From NCBI GenBank assembly GCA_046346665.1, contig JAXMHQ010000012.1:54328-118327 (forward strand): a stretch of DNA of 64,000 nt. Direction: 5' to 3'. A program made the position numbers and the translations under genes. Position 1 is the stretch's first letter. Every line of letters starts with the position of its first letter. This document shows, piece after piece, positions 38,148-47,044 of the stretch. The stretch comes from JAXMHQ01 sp046346665. Lineage in GTDB: Bacteria > Verrucomicrobiota > Verrucomicrobiia > Limisphaerales > JAXMHQ01. The notes beneath the pieces are model-generated. The model did not search any database, was not told the DNA's origin, and saw only the letters and a program-made list of their open reading frames with translations.

Positions 38148-39154
38148 TTTTGCATCACGGCTTCCACAATGCCCGGGGTCCAGCTCCGCGTCGAGCGATC
38201 GAATATCGCCATGTCGCCGCCGTCATCCCAAACCGCGAAGCTGAACCCGCGTTCGCGGGCTTGCCTGGTGTAAAAGCTGTAATACTTCACGCGGCATGCC
38301 GGGTCGACCTTCGAACTCGTGCCGAATTCGCCCATGTAAAGCGGGCACCGATTCGTCGCCGACCACTGCTGCAGCGCCGCGAAATCGGGTTCATGGTGGA
38401 CCAGCCAGTTTTCGTCCGCCTCGGATCCCCAGGTGTTCGTGCCGGCCGAACAAAACGACCAGGGATCATAGGAATGGAACGACGCCAGGACATACGGATC
38501 GCGCGGCGGGTGCATCTTGCCTTCACGCAAACGTCCGGCGTTGTCGCCGACCGCCGCGACAATGACACACCGCGTTGGACTGATGCCGCGGACGACCTTG
38601 ACGATCCGGGCGTTCATCGCGTCGGTCTGGGCGTCCGAAATATGTTCCTTCTCCGATTCGTTGAGCACTTCGAAAACAAGCTGGTCGTCGGGAACCGATT
38701 TGAAAGCGGTGGCGATCTGGGCCCATAGGGCATCGAACCGCGCGGCCTGGACTTCGGGATCCTTCTTGAACCATTCCTCGTGCATGGCATTGAGCACGAC
38801 GACGAGTCCGTGCTGGTTGGCCCAGCCAACCACCTGCGCCACTCGGTCCAGGAATGCCTTGTCGACGGTGAAGGGCGCGTTGGTGGACAAATGTGCGCCC
38901 CAGGTGACCGGCAGTCGGACGTGATGGAATCCGGCCGATTTGAAGGCTTCGAACTCCCATTCCTGGGCGGGCAGTTTGCGCCAGGTGCCTTCGCCGCCGG
39001 GGGCGTCGAACACGTTTCCCAGGTTGATGCCGGCGCCCATGCGGACCGACATCTCGGCGGCGGTGGGCGGGGCGGACCAGCCTTCAGCCGCGGCCATGCA
39101 GCAGGTGAGGAAAATTGCGAGTCCTGGAATGCGAATCTTTTTGAGCGGCATCAT
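38144..39154 (-). CDS. Secreted glycoside hydrolase family 5
   Basis: An exported endoglycanase of 336 residues, distinct from the GH5 at 29265. The signal peptide runs to about residue 28. Family motifs are GINLGNVFDAP, HHVRLPVTWG, acid/base Glu166 (FEVLNESEKEH) and nucleophile Glu276 (YMGEFGTSS). INLGN and RLPVTW are typical of endoglucanase-type subfamilies. It is the first gene of a GH5-GH29 pair with a 4-bp overlap. Two ATG codons are adjacent at the start (39154 and 39151). Confidence 0.93.
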   Translation of the reverse strand: MMPLKKIRIPGLAIFLTCCMAAAEGWSAPPTAAEMSVRMGAGINLGNVFDAPGGEGTWRKLPAQEWEFEAFKSAGFHHVRLPVTWGAHLSTNAPFTVDKAFLDRVAQVVGWANQHGLVVVLNAMHEEWFKKDPEVQAARFDALWAQIATAFKSVPDDQLVFEVLNESEKEHISDAQTDAMNARIVKVVRGISPTRCVIVAAVGDNAGRLREGKMHPPRDPYVLASFHSYDPWSFCSAGTNTWGSEADENWLVHHEPDFAALQQWSATNRCPLYMGEFGTSSKVDPACRVKYYSFYTRQARERGFSFAVWDDGGDMAIFDRSTRSWTPGIVEAVMQK

Positions 39155-39253
39155 AGGGCAGGGTAAACGAGTCGAGCCGCTGCCGCGTCAGCAGCCAGCC
39201 CGCACATTGATTTCAAACTCCGACGAATCCGCCGCCCATAAATTCAAATTTCT

Positions 39254-39294
39254 TAAAATTCGTGTCAATTAGCGTTAATTCGCGTCAGACGTTG
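39254..39294. repeat. Word-repeat arm (GACGCGAATTAACGCTAATT) at a gene end
   Basis: Read on the minus strand the phrase is GACGCGAATTAACGCTAATT followed by GACACGAATT. Its first copy encodes the last two codons (Ala-Asn at the SDAN C-terminus) plus the TAA of the upstream lipoprotein gene. It is of the same family as 36211-36230 and 62797-62830. Confidence 0.6.
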
Positions 39295-40111
39295 GCCGGG
39301 TCGAGGGAAAATCGATGCCGAGGCTTGGAGGCAATTGGGGAGGGGGAGCCGTTCGCAATTCCTCCGCGAGGCTGGCGGGCAAGGGAGCAGGGCGAGCCCC
39401 CAGCGCTTCGGCGAGGCCTCCGAGCTTTTCCCGGAGACGCCGCTCCCACATCCAGGAAAACCGGTACCATTCGGGACCGTAGTACCAGCCTTCAATGTGA
39501 TGGTCATAATCGAAAATGCGGTCCTCCCAGAGGACGCGACCGTCCCGCAGACTAACCAGCTCGAGATCGGCGTAAAATCCATTGTCGGAGGTTCCCATCG
39601 GCAGGCCCAGCGCCCAGAGCCCCTGCGAGTAGATCGAAAGCCCGTAACTCCACCGCGTCTCCCCTTCATAGAACGACCGGAGCGTCCCCCTGAGGAGATG
39701 GGTGGCCGTCGGAATCTCCCTGTAATCGCCTGTGTAGGTGGCGTGTTCCACGAGTTTTTCGCGGTAGAGTTCGGTCACCAGGGATCGAGACAGATCTTTG
39801 CACGGATCCGCCGTGTACTCGGTCGTATCCGGCCCCTGGACCGTCGCTTCCGGCCGGTCAAACAGGTTCCATCCGAAAGGGAAAAGAGGCACGTAATACC
39901 AAGCCATGTAAGTGGTGTTCCGAGCGCCCCGAAGATCGATCAACGGCGTAACGACCACCGACGCCTTGCTTCCATTGGTGCTGATCGATGTCGCATAGCG
40001 TCCGGAGGGATAAGTCCATTTGCCGACGGAAGTCGAGCAAGAGGCCAGGAGGAGGGAAGAGAGGCATGCCAGGATCGACGATCCGATGGTTGTGCGAGAA
40101 GGTGGTTTCAT
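39275..40111 (-). CDS. Predicted lipoprotein, unknown function
   Basis: A 278-residue protein with a lipobox (LLLASC, Cys25). The body has beta-rich segments (VVVTPLIDLRG, LLRGTLRSFYEG, ADLELVSLRDGRVLWE). They recall the GNA1162/LpoB-like outer-membrane lipoproteins that assemble with secretion or peptidoglycan systems, but the match is weak. The C-terminus is Pro-rich and its last codons come from a word repeat. ATG 40111 starts the signal sequence; longer in-frame starts upstream add no sensible leader. Confidence 0.7.
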   Translation of the reverse strand: MKPPSRTTIGSSILACLSSLLLASCSTSVGKWTYPSGRYATSISTNGSKASVVVTPLIDLRGARNTTYMAWYYVPLFPFGWNLFDRPEATVQGPDTTEYTADPCKDLSRSLVTELYREKLVEHATYTGDYREIPTATHLLRGTLRSFYEGETRWSYGLSIYSQGLWALGLPMGTSDNGFYADLELVSLRDGRVLWEDRIFDYDHHIEGWYYGPEWYRFSWMWERRLREKLGGLAEALGARPAPLPASLAEELRTAPPPQLPPSLGIDFPSTRPTSDAN

Positions 40112-40201
40112 GATTGCGGCCTGATCCTGCGCATCGATTGAACAACCTTCTACCACCTCGCTCGAAGAAGGGCCAGTCTGCTTTGGCATCGGACCAGGGC
40201 C

Positions 40202-40369
40202 GACGCATCTGAATTGCGGGTAGGGACGGCGCGCTGCGCCGTCCGCGCCGCGTCCGGCGGCGCAACGTGGCAGAGGGCTTGCCAGGCGCCGTGCCGCTTT
40301 CCGCCCGCTGATGCGCGGGCGGGGACGCCGCAGCGCGGCGTCCCTACCGTCTGAATTCCATGATCGCGG
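40202..40369. repeat. Dispersed about 167-bp palindromic element, copy 2
   Basis: The second copy of 706-872, differing at scattered positions only. The outer GGTAGGGACG/CGTCCCTACC ends and both internal hairpins are conserved. It fills the gap between the lipoprotein and the metallophosphoesterase operon. Confidence 0.8.
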
Positions 40370-40386
40370 GCCCTAGGAATCGAACT

Positions 40387-41790
40387 TCACTTCCGGGCGG
40401 CGATCACACACTCATCGGCGACGACATTCCCGGTTTTCACATAGTCAATCGAGACCTTTTCGGGCTCCACTTCGACGCGCACGTGTCCGGAATTTCCGAG
40501 GAACACACCTTGTTTGTAGCCGTAAGCCTGCAGATCGCGGATGCGGTCGTTGCCGGCGAAGCTCGGCTGGGGGACCATCAGGTAGACAATCCCGTCCAGC
40601 TTCTGCCGCGCATAGAAATTGTCGTGCGCCTTGAACACGGCGGTGACGCGGTTCCGCACGAGCAATTCATGCACGGGAGCTTCCCAGCCGGCGCGGTGTT
40701 CCGCAAAGCCCGCGTTGCCGTCCGAGTTCCGCCCGCCCCATTCGTTGAAGCCGGCGATTTCAACGCCGCCGCGCGACGCCTGGTCGCCGCTCAGCAGGTT
40801 GTGGATGAACACGAACTTGAATCGCGCCTGGCTTTGCTCAAGTGTTCCCTTCAGCCATTGATATTGCGCCGATCCCAGCGACCATTCCCATCCGGTCCGA
40901 TCGCCGCGCGACGGGGTGGAATTCGAGAAGGGATCCAGCACCACGAACAGCGCGTCGCCCCAGGTCCACGCATAATAATTTTGCGGCAGCCCGCAACGGA
41001 TCTTTGGCGCGGCATTCCCGGAATAGAACGAATCCGGAATCGGATTTGGGAAATACCGCTTGCGAACCAGGTTCGACCAGACCGCGAGGCAATCGGCGGT
41101 TCCGTCGTCGTAACGCCCGCTTTCGCCGTCGTGCGTGCCGAGCGCGAGAAACATCGGGACCGTGCACCCGGCCTGTCCGAGATAGAACCGCTGCGCCACA
41201 TATTGCCGCGCCGCCTCGTCCCGCGCCGCATGTTTGTCGGTCATGAAAAGGTTGCCGAGGTCGATGTGAAAATCCGGTTGTTCAGCCCGGATATTTGCCA
41301 GGGTTTGCTGATACACCTCCGCGCTGGTGCGCTCGTCCAGGTGCGCGTCCGCCGTCAGGGTGAATGTGAACGAACCGCCGGGCGGGCGCGCGGTGTGGAA
41401 GGAATACTCCGCGCTGTTCGTGAACTGCGCCGCGCCAGGCCGGCGCCAGCAGAATTGATAGCGGTATCCGGTGTCGGGCTGGAGCGGGGCGAGCGTCAAC
41501 TCCCGCGGTGCACCCGCCTTGAAACTGGTGACGGGCGTCCGATCTGCGCCGGAATCGAGCCGCGTGCCGAACACGACGAATCCTTCCATATCGAATGAGG
41601 CCAGCACGCTTACCGTGATGGAATTGCTTTCGGGCCGGGCCAGGATCAAATCGTACGCATGGACCGGGACGGCGACGTTGAAGGTGTTGGTCGATGGAGA
41701 CTCCGCGTGGCCATGGGCGGCCCGCGCATGCGGCGCGGCGCCGGGCCAGAGCGTGCAAGCGGCGAAGAGCGGCAGGAGGCGATTACGCAT
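40387..41790 (-). CDS. Metallophosphoesterase paralogue with degenerate metal site
   Basis: A secreted protein of 467 residues with an N-terminal signal, a fibronectin/purple-acid-phosphatase-like domain (about 38-135) and a calcineurin-like phosphoesterase domain. Compared with the neighbouring paralogue, ligands are changed: D-x-H is kept (Asp148, His150), but GDD becomes GNL at 179-181, GNHE becomes GTHD at 218-221 and GHDH becomes AHDN near residue 390. Loss of three ligand positions suggests altered or absent phosphatase activity, perhaps a binding role. It overlaps the upstream gene by 8 bp in a three-gene operon. Confidence 0.85.
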   Translation of the reverse strand: MRNRLLPLFAACTLWPGAAPHARAAHGHAESPSTNTFNVAVPVHAYDLILARPESNSITVSVLASFDMEGFVVFGTRLDSGADRTPVTSFKAGAPRELTLAPLQPDTGYRYQFCWRRPGAAQFTNSAEYSFHTARPPGGSFTFTLTADAHLDERTSAEVYQQTLANIRAEQPDFHIDLGNLFMTDKHAARDEAARQYVAQRFYLGQAGCTVPMFLALGTHDGESGRYDDGTADCLAVWSNLVRKRYFPNPIPDSFYSGNAAPKIRCGLPQNYYAWTWGDALFVVLDPFSNSTPSRGDRTGWEWSLGSAQYQWLKGTLEQSQARFKFVFIHNLLSGDQASRGGVEIAGFNEWGGRNSDGNAGFAEHRAGWEAPVHELLVRNRVTAVFKAHDNFYARQKLDGIVYLMVPQPSFAGNDRIRDLQAYGYKQGVFLGNSGHVRVEVEPEKVSIDYVKTGNVVADECVIAARK

Positions 41791-43336
41791 GGCCGGTTCG
41801 GGGACGAATGGTGTAGCGATGCGCGGAGTCGCCGGTTTTGCGCCCCACGCTTTCGTCTTTCGGCAGAAAACTTCGGACGTAATCCACGCTGACTTCATCG
41901 GGTGAAACGGCGACCTGGAGATGACCCGAGTTCGGCAGCTTAAGGCCGTATTCGTAACGATCCTCGTTAAACGTGGAGTAGCCGGGGTCCGCCGGCATGG
42001 GAACTTCCTGGTAAACCACGCCGTCGCGCTCCTGGCGGCAATAGAGGTGGTCGTGCCCCTGGAAGAAAATGGTGACGCCGTGTTTGACCATGAGTTGGTG
42101 GACGGGCAATTCCCAGCCCGGCCGTTCGCGGGCGAATTCCCAGTCGCCGCGCCGGTTCCTGCCGCCCCATTCGAACAGGTCGCATTCGTCCACACCACCG
42201 CGCCCGGTACCGAGAACATGGTGAGCGAACACAAATTTGAATTTCGCCCGGCTCTGCTCCAGCGTGCGTTTGAACCATTGGTATTGCGCGTTGCCGAGCG
42301 TGATTCCCCAGCCGTCATGCAGCCCGCCGCCCTGGTGTCCGGCCTTGCCGCCGTTTGCGCTTTCCGACCGGAAATTGTTGTCCACGCGCGCGGGCGAGTG
42401 CCAGTAGTTGTCGAGGATCACAAACAGCGCGTCGCCCCAGGTCCAGGCGCAGTAATCTTTTCGGAGCCCGATGTCCTTCAGCGGTTCCGTATCGCCACTG
42501 TAAAAAGCGTCCGGCGCCGGTGTGGGATAGAACCGGTTCCGGGCATTCTGGGCCAGGACGGCGACTTCGTGCTGGAGTCCGGGCTGGTTGAAGTTGAACA
42601 GCGAAGCCTGTTCATGGTTGCCATTGACGAGGAACACCGGCGCGGAGCGTCCGACCAGGCCCAGGAACGGGCGCTGCAGCAGGTAACGCCCGTTCACCGT
42701 TTCTGCGTTGATGCTCTGGAGTGTGTCCACGCTGAAATCGTCCCCCATGCAGAGGTAAAAATCGGGCCGGCCCGCCGCCGCCGTGAGCAGCGTGCGGGCG
42801 TACAACTCCGGGTCGCTCATCTGCGGTCGTTCGGGATGCGAATCGCCCTGGATTGCGAAAGTGAACGCGCGGCCGGGAGATCGCTGAGTGTGAAACCGGC
42901 ATTCCGGTCGGGCCTGGAAGACTGCCTCGCCGGGTTGGCGGCATTGAACCCGGTAAAAGTATTCCGTGTCGGGCTGGAGATGATCGAGCACCAGATCGAG
43001 CGGCTGGCCCGGGACGAGGGTGAAGCCGGGCATCTGATGATCGTAGCGGCCGGGAGTTGTGCCGTACTCGAGCCGGCCTTCCATGGAATCCCGCGCCAGC
43101 GCGCTCACGGTGACCGAGTTGCCGCTGATCCGGCCGAGCACCAGGGACAGCAGGCTGAATGGGGCGAGATCCGGCGGCAGGCTGAATTCCCGCACGTCAT
43201 GCCCGGCGCGGGGGCGTTTGCCCGCCGGTTTTGAAAGGCCGCCGCCCTCGATTTGACCGATCGCCGGCAGGGACGTGAACGCCACGGTGGTTCCGAGCGC
43301 CCGGAGAAACGTTCTGCGATTGATCCCGGAGTTCAT
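41783..43336 (-). CDS. Exported metallophosphoesterase with Tat-like signal
   Basis: A 517-residue protein with a twin-arginine type signal (NRRTFLRALG). A beta-sandwich of the purple-acid-phosphatase N-terminal type (about 60-150) is followed by a calcineurin-like catalytic domain with intact metal ligands: GDSH (Asp165, His167), GDD (199-200), GNHE (Asn240, His241), FAHH and GHDH. It probably hydrolyses phosphomonoesters or diesters outside the cytoplasm. The middle gene of an operon: 16 bp after the LTXXQ-rich protein and overlapping the degenerate paralogue. Confidence 0.9.
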   Translation of the reverse strand: MNSGINRRTFLRALGTTVAFTSLPAIGQIEGGGLSKPAGKRPRAGHDVREFSLPPDLAPFSLLSLVLGRISGNSVTVSALARDSMEGRLEYGTTPGRYDHQMPGFTLVPGQPLDLVLDHLQPDTEYFYRVQCRQPGEAVFQARPECRFHTQRSPGRAFTFAIQGDSHPERPQMSDPELYARTLLTAAAGRPDFYLCMGDDFSVDTLQSINAETVNGRYLLQRPFLGLVGRSAPVFLVNGNHEQASLFNFNQPGLQHEVAVLAQNARNRFYPTPAPDAFYSGDTEPLKDIGLRKDYCAWTWGDALFVILDNYWHSPARVDNNFRSESANGGKAGHQGGGLHDGWGITLGNAQYQWFKRTLEQSRAKFKFVFAHHVLGTGRGGVDECDLFEWGGRNRRGDWEFARERPGWELPVHQLMVKHGVTIFFQGHDHLYCRQERDGVVYQEVPMPADPGYSTFNEDRYEYGLKLPNSGHLQVAVSPDEVSVDYVRSFLPKDESVGRKTGDSAHRYTIRPRTGHA

Positions 43337-43352
43337 GGTGTGAGGCGATGCT

Positions 43353-44711
43353 TTACTTCATTCCGGCGTCCGCGGTTTTGGGCGCGGCGAACAGAAAATC
43401 CGAGTTCGTCAATCCGGAGAGGTCAGAGACGGGACCGGAATAGATATAGGCCGGGGCGCTGTGATAGCCGTCCAGGTTGCGGAGTTTCAGGAGCTCGGCG
43501 CGCTGGGAGGGGGTCAATGTCCGGTTCACCCTGGCGAACGCGGTGGCGTAGAGCCAGGACATTTCGCCATCGAGCTCGCCGTAGCGGCGCCCGAGCGCGA
43601 TCACTTTCTCGCGATCCGGCGCGGCGGCGGCCAAATATTTCCGCAGCTCGATGGCTATGGAGCGGCGCACGGTGACGGCTTCCCGGATATCCCGGGATTG
43701 CTGCTGCAGGATGCCGGAGATTTCCGAGCGCTGGCTCTCGGTGAGAACCTGTTCCAGGAACGCCTGCCCGCTGTCGCCCGTGCGCGAAATGCTGATGTCG
43801 AAATCCCGCTTGCCCATCGCAGGCATGTCTTTCATGTAGAACCCGCCGAAATACGTGCCGTGCCGTTCCGGGCAAAAGTAGGTGTCGGCTTCCAGGCTGC
43901 CCGCGGTCCAGCTGAAGAACTCGCTCGCGTAGGTCATGTAAGCGACGTTGAACAGCGGCGGTTTTCCGCGGCCCGCAGCCTTGAGCGAGTCGCGCTCGTC
44001 CAGCGCCGGCCAGGTGTTGAAATCGCCGAACTTCATTTTGGCCAGGTAAGCCTTCTGCTCCGGGTTGAGCGAGGCGGCGACCTGCGCCATGACCTCGGCC
44101 CGGCGCAGGCTGAGCTCGGCGTCCCTGGCGAAAATGTCGCCGGTGTAACGCACGACGGCCGCGCGATTCAATCCGTCGCTGCCGGGCGGGATTTGGCCGT
44201 CGAGCTGGCGATGGAAGGCTTTGATGAGCGGCCAGCGCATGCGGGCGAGGGCTTCCAGTTGCGGCGCCTGTTCGTTCGCGAGATCCATGAACTGCTGTTT
44301 CTGCCGCTCGTTCAGCACATGAAGCACATTGCCGGCGACGCGGTTCAGAAACATCGGGTTGTGGCCTTTCGCGGCTGCGTCGATGTCGCGCATGTATTGG
44401 AACCCGAAGAAATCGCAGACTTTTCCCGGCGGCATGAAGGTGGAGGCGCCGAAATCGCCGGTGAGGAACGCCAGTCCGCTGAACGCGATGGTGTGAAGCT
44501 GGGCGTTGTCGGACACGGCCTGGTCGATCGAATATTTCTGCGCCTGGCCCTGCGGGCGATCCGGGCGATCGCGGCGGGGTCCGGGAGGCGCGGCCTGGCG
44601 CGGCGGGCGTTCGGGGGGAGAGCTTGCGTCCGGTTGTCCCGGGACCTGGGCCCTGGAAATCCAGGCGGTGACACCGACCGCCGCGGCGAGGAGAATCGCT
44701 TTCGTTTTCAT
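43353..44711 (-). CDS. Secreted protein with several LTxxQ-like motifs, unknown
   Basis: A 452-residue exported protein: signal peptide to about residue 21, then a Pro/Arg-rich stretch. The mature part is mostly helical with four spaced Spy/LTXXQ-like motifs (LNERQKQQF, LNPEQKAYL, LTESQRSEI, LTPSQRAEL), far more than in CpxP or Spy. Cys residues at CDFFG and FCPERHG are not a heme motif. It heads the operon with the two phosphoesterases and is divergent from a two-component system across a palindrome, which suggests that system regulates it. Function unknown. Confidence 0.75.
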   Translation of the reverse strand: MKTKAILLAAAVGVTAWISRAQVPGQPDASSPPERPPRQAAPPGPRRDRPDRPQGQAQKYSIDQAVSDNAQLHTIAFSGLAFLTGDFGASTFMPPGKVCDFFGFQYMRDIDAAAKGHNPMFLNRVAGNVLHVLNERQKQQFMDLANEQAPQLEALARMRWPLIKAFHRQLDGQIPPGSDGLNRAAVVRYTGDIFARDAELSLRRAEVMAQVAASLNPEQKAYLAKMKFGDFNTWPALDERDSLKAAGRGKPPLFNVAYMTYASEFFSWTAGSLEADTYFCPERHGTYFGGFYMKDMPAMGKRDFDISISRTGDSGQAFLEQVLTESQRSEISGILQQQSRDIREAVTVRRSIAIELRKYLAAAAPDREKVIALGRRYGELDGEMSWLYATAFARVNRTLTPSQRAELLKLRNLDGYHSAPAYIYSGPVSDLSGLTNSDFLFAAPKTADAGMK

Positions 44712-44753
44712 ATACCTAACAGACACCCGCCGGATGAACCTTTTACCGGGGAA

Positions 44754-44775
44754 TTCATTAAAACACTTTAATGAA
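44754..44775. promoter_or_regulatory. Perfect palindrome between divergent operons, candidate operator
   Basis: TTCATTAAA and TTTAATGAA are perfect 9-bp arms around ACAC. They lie 43 bp from both the LTXXQ gene start and the response-regulator start. AT-rich in GC-rich surroundings. A binding site for the adjacent OmpR-type regulator is the simplest reading. Confidence 0.6.
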
Positions 44776-44818
44776 AATCCCTTCGACGCCCGGAGGCGGA
44801 TGGCGTTAGGCTGACGGC

Positions 44819-45502
44819 GTGAAAGTCCTCGTCGTGGAAGACGACAAGAAGCTGGGCGGGCTGGTGCGCAAGGGGCTGGAGGCGCAGGGGTTTGTGGTGG
44901 ATTACACCGACAACGGCGATGAAGGGTTTGCGCTGGCGACCACTCGCAGCTACGACGCGCTCGTGCTCGACATCATGCTGCCCGGCCGCGACGGCCTGAG
45001 CATCCTGCGCAACCTGCGCGAGCGGCGGTCCGCCGTCCCGGTGATCCTGGTCACCGCCCGCAGCGCGCTGAATGAACGCCTCGACGGGTTGAATACGGGG
45101 GCGGACGATTACCTCACGAAGCCTTTCTATGTGGAGGAGTTGGTGGCGCGCCTGCACGCGCTGTTGCGGCGCGTTTCCGGCCAGCAGGCCAGCGTGCTTC
45201 AACACGGCGCGATCACGATCAATCTCCTGACGCGCGAGGTGAAGTGCGGAGCGGAGCCGGTGGAACTGACCGCGCGCGAGTTTGCGCTGCTGACCTACCT
45301 GATGCGATCTCCGGGGCGCACGTTCACGCGCGCCCAGATCTGCGAGCATGTCTGGAATTACCACTTCGATCCCGGCACGAATCTCGTGGATGTCTATGTG
45401 CAGCACCTGCGCAAGAAACTGGGCAGCCCGGAGGGGCGGCCCGTCATCGAGACCGTCCGGAGCGTCGGGTATCGAATCCCGGAGGAGAAGGCGTCCGAGT
45501 GA
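44819..45502 (+). CDS. OmpR/PhoB-family response regulator
   Basis: DNA-binding response regulator of 227 residues. The receiver domain has the acidic pocket (EDD at 7-9), phosphoacceptor Asp51 in LVLDIMLPG, and Lys101 in TKPF. The C-terminal winged helix contains LTAREFALLTYLMRSPG and VDVYVQHLRKKLG. The start is GTG at 44819. It overlaps the kinase gene by 4 bp (GTGA). It probably controls the divergent LTXXQ/phosphoesterase operon and itself through the palindrome at 44754-44775. Confidence 0.95.
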   Translation: MKVLVVEDDKKLGGLVRKGLEAQGFVVDYTDNGDEGFALATTRSYDALVLDIMLPGRDGLSILRNLRERRSAVPVILVTARSALNERLDGLNTGADDYLTKPFYVEELVARLHALLRRVSGQQASVLQHGAITINLLTREVKCGAEPVELTAREFALLTYLMRSPGRTFTRAQICEHVWNYHFDPGTNLVDVYVQHLRKKLGSPEGRPVIETVRSVGYRIPEEKASE

Positions 45503-46983
45503 TCCTGAATTCGTTCCGCACAAAAATCGCGCTCTTGTCCGGCTTCATCACCGGGTGCCTGCTGATTGGTTCAGGCGCCGTGTTGTGGCGGGTCAATTAC
45601 TCCGTGAACCTCGACCGGCTCGACCGCGAAATGCGCAATCTCGGCCAGGCCAACCTCGAGCGCGTTCAGGGCGGAGATCATTGGGCACGGCTCGACGAGG
45701 CCCTGAAATTCATCGCCGGCGAACGACCGATGATTCCCTTTGTCCTCTGGGTTCGGAATTACGACAAGGTGGTTTATCAATCCCCGGCCTGGCCCGGCGG
45801 CCTTGCGCCCGGATCGTTCCCGGAACCTACGCATTACCCGGGCCCGAACGCGCCGGGTCCCGGCCAACCCCCGCCGCCGCCGCCCCGCCGCGGGGAACAG
45901 ATTTCACCGGCCAACCCGGCGCTGCCACTCAAAGCCCCGCGGTTTTACACGCGCGACGCGGACGGCAAATCGTGGCGGATAGGGGTCCTGGGCAATCCCT
46001 ACACGACCCTGATATTGGCCGCCGACATGGGTGAATTCAATGACCGGATGGCCCGGCTCGAAAAAACGTATCTCGCCGCGCTGGCAGTGATCCTGGTGCT
46101 GGTCGCGGGAAGCGCGTGGCTGGTTGCCCGGCGCGCGTTGGGGCCGGTCGCGGCGCTGACGGAGGCCGCCGAGCGGGTCACGGCTCGCGGGCTCGACCAG
46201 CGGATTCCGGAAATGGCGCGGGAGGAGGAGTTCAACCGTTTGATCACGGTTTTCAACGCGATGCTGGACCGGCTGGAGCGGAGCTTCCGGCAAGCCACAC
46301 GTTTCAGCGCCGACGCTTCGCATGAACTCAAAACCCCGCTGTCGCGGCTCCAGGTTGAGCTGGAACAAGCCCTGGCTGCCGCGCCGGCCGGCTCGTCCCA
46401 GCAGCAGACCTTCGCCAGCCTCCTGGACGAAGTCTGCCGCCTCAAGAGCATCGTTCACAAACTGCTGCTCCTGTCCCTCGCCGACGCCGGCCGGCTCAAT
46501 CTCAACCTCGAACCCGTCGACCTGGCCCAAATGACCGGGAATGTGGTTCAGGACTGCCGGGCGCAGGCCCCGCGCCTGAAGGTGGAACAGATCCTGGAGC
46601 CGGGAATTCATGTGAACGCCGATCCCGAGTTGATGGAACAGGTCCTGCAAAACCTCGCCACCAACGCCATCAAATATAACATGCCAAACGGGACCATCCG
46701 GTTCAGCTTGTCCACCGAGGCCGATCGAATCCTCCTGCGTGTCGCGAATACCGGGCCCGGAATTCCGGCGAGCGACCGCGAACGCATTTTTGAGCGGTTC
46801 TATCGAAGTGACCCGTCCCGCAGCGGAAGGGTGGACGGGGCGGGCCTTGGCTTGAGTTTGGCCCGGGAGATTGTTCGCGGCCACGGCGGAGATCTCGTGC
46901 TTGGAGAAGTCACCGGCGACCTGACCGAATTTGTGGTCAGCCTCCCGGCGCACCCGCAGGAGGGTGGTCCAGCCTGCGCGTAA
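45499..46983 (+). CDS. Sensor histidine kinase
   Basis: Membrane sensor of 494 residues. One transmembrane helix (about 10-30), a periplasmic domain with a polyproline insert (GPGQPPPPPPRRG), a second helix near 190-210, HAMP, HisKA with phosphoacceptor His275 in ASHELKTPLSRLQ, and HATPase with NAIKYN, NTGPGIP and GAGLGLSLA. The start is a GTG overlapping the regulator stop. The CpxA/CusS-like layout beside an LTXXQ protein suggests envelope or metal stress sensing; this is inference. Confidence 0.93.
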   Translation: MILNSFRTKIALLSGFITGCLLIGSGAVLWRVNYSVNLDRLDREMRNLGQANLERVQGGDHWARLDEALKFIAGERPMIPFVLWVRNYDKVVYQSPAWPGGLAPGSFPEPTHYPGPNAPGPGQPPPPPPRRGEQISPANPALPLKAPRFYTRDADGKSWRIGVLGNPYTTLILAADMGEFNDRMARLEKTYLAALAVILVLVAGSAWLVARRALGPVAALTEAAERVTARGLDQRIPEMAREEEFNRLITVFNAMLDRLERSFRQATRFSADASHELKTPLSRLQVELEQALAAAPAGSSQQQTFASLLDEVCRLKSIVHKLLLLSLADAGRLNLNLEPVDLAQMTGNVVQDCRAQAPRLKVEQILEPGIHVNADPELMEQVLQNLATNAIKYNMPNGTIRFSLSTEADRILLRVANTGPGIPASDRERIFERFYRSDPSRSGRVDGAGLGLSLAREIVRGHGGDLVLGEVTGDLTEFVVSLPAHPQEGGPACA

Positions 46984-47044
46984 ATCAATTGCTGTTTTGG
47001 GAATCATCGGTTAAGCTTCTGCCGCACTGCAGCCGCGAGCTTGT

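Noticed and set aside
40370..40400. tRNA-like T-arm (GTTCGATTCC) beside the dispersed element
   Set aside because: The flanking bases do not form a T-stem and no acceptor, D or anticodon arms occur nearby.
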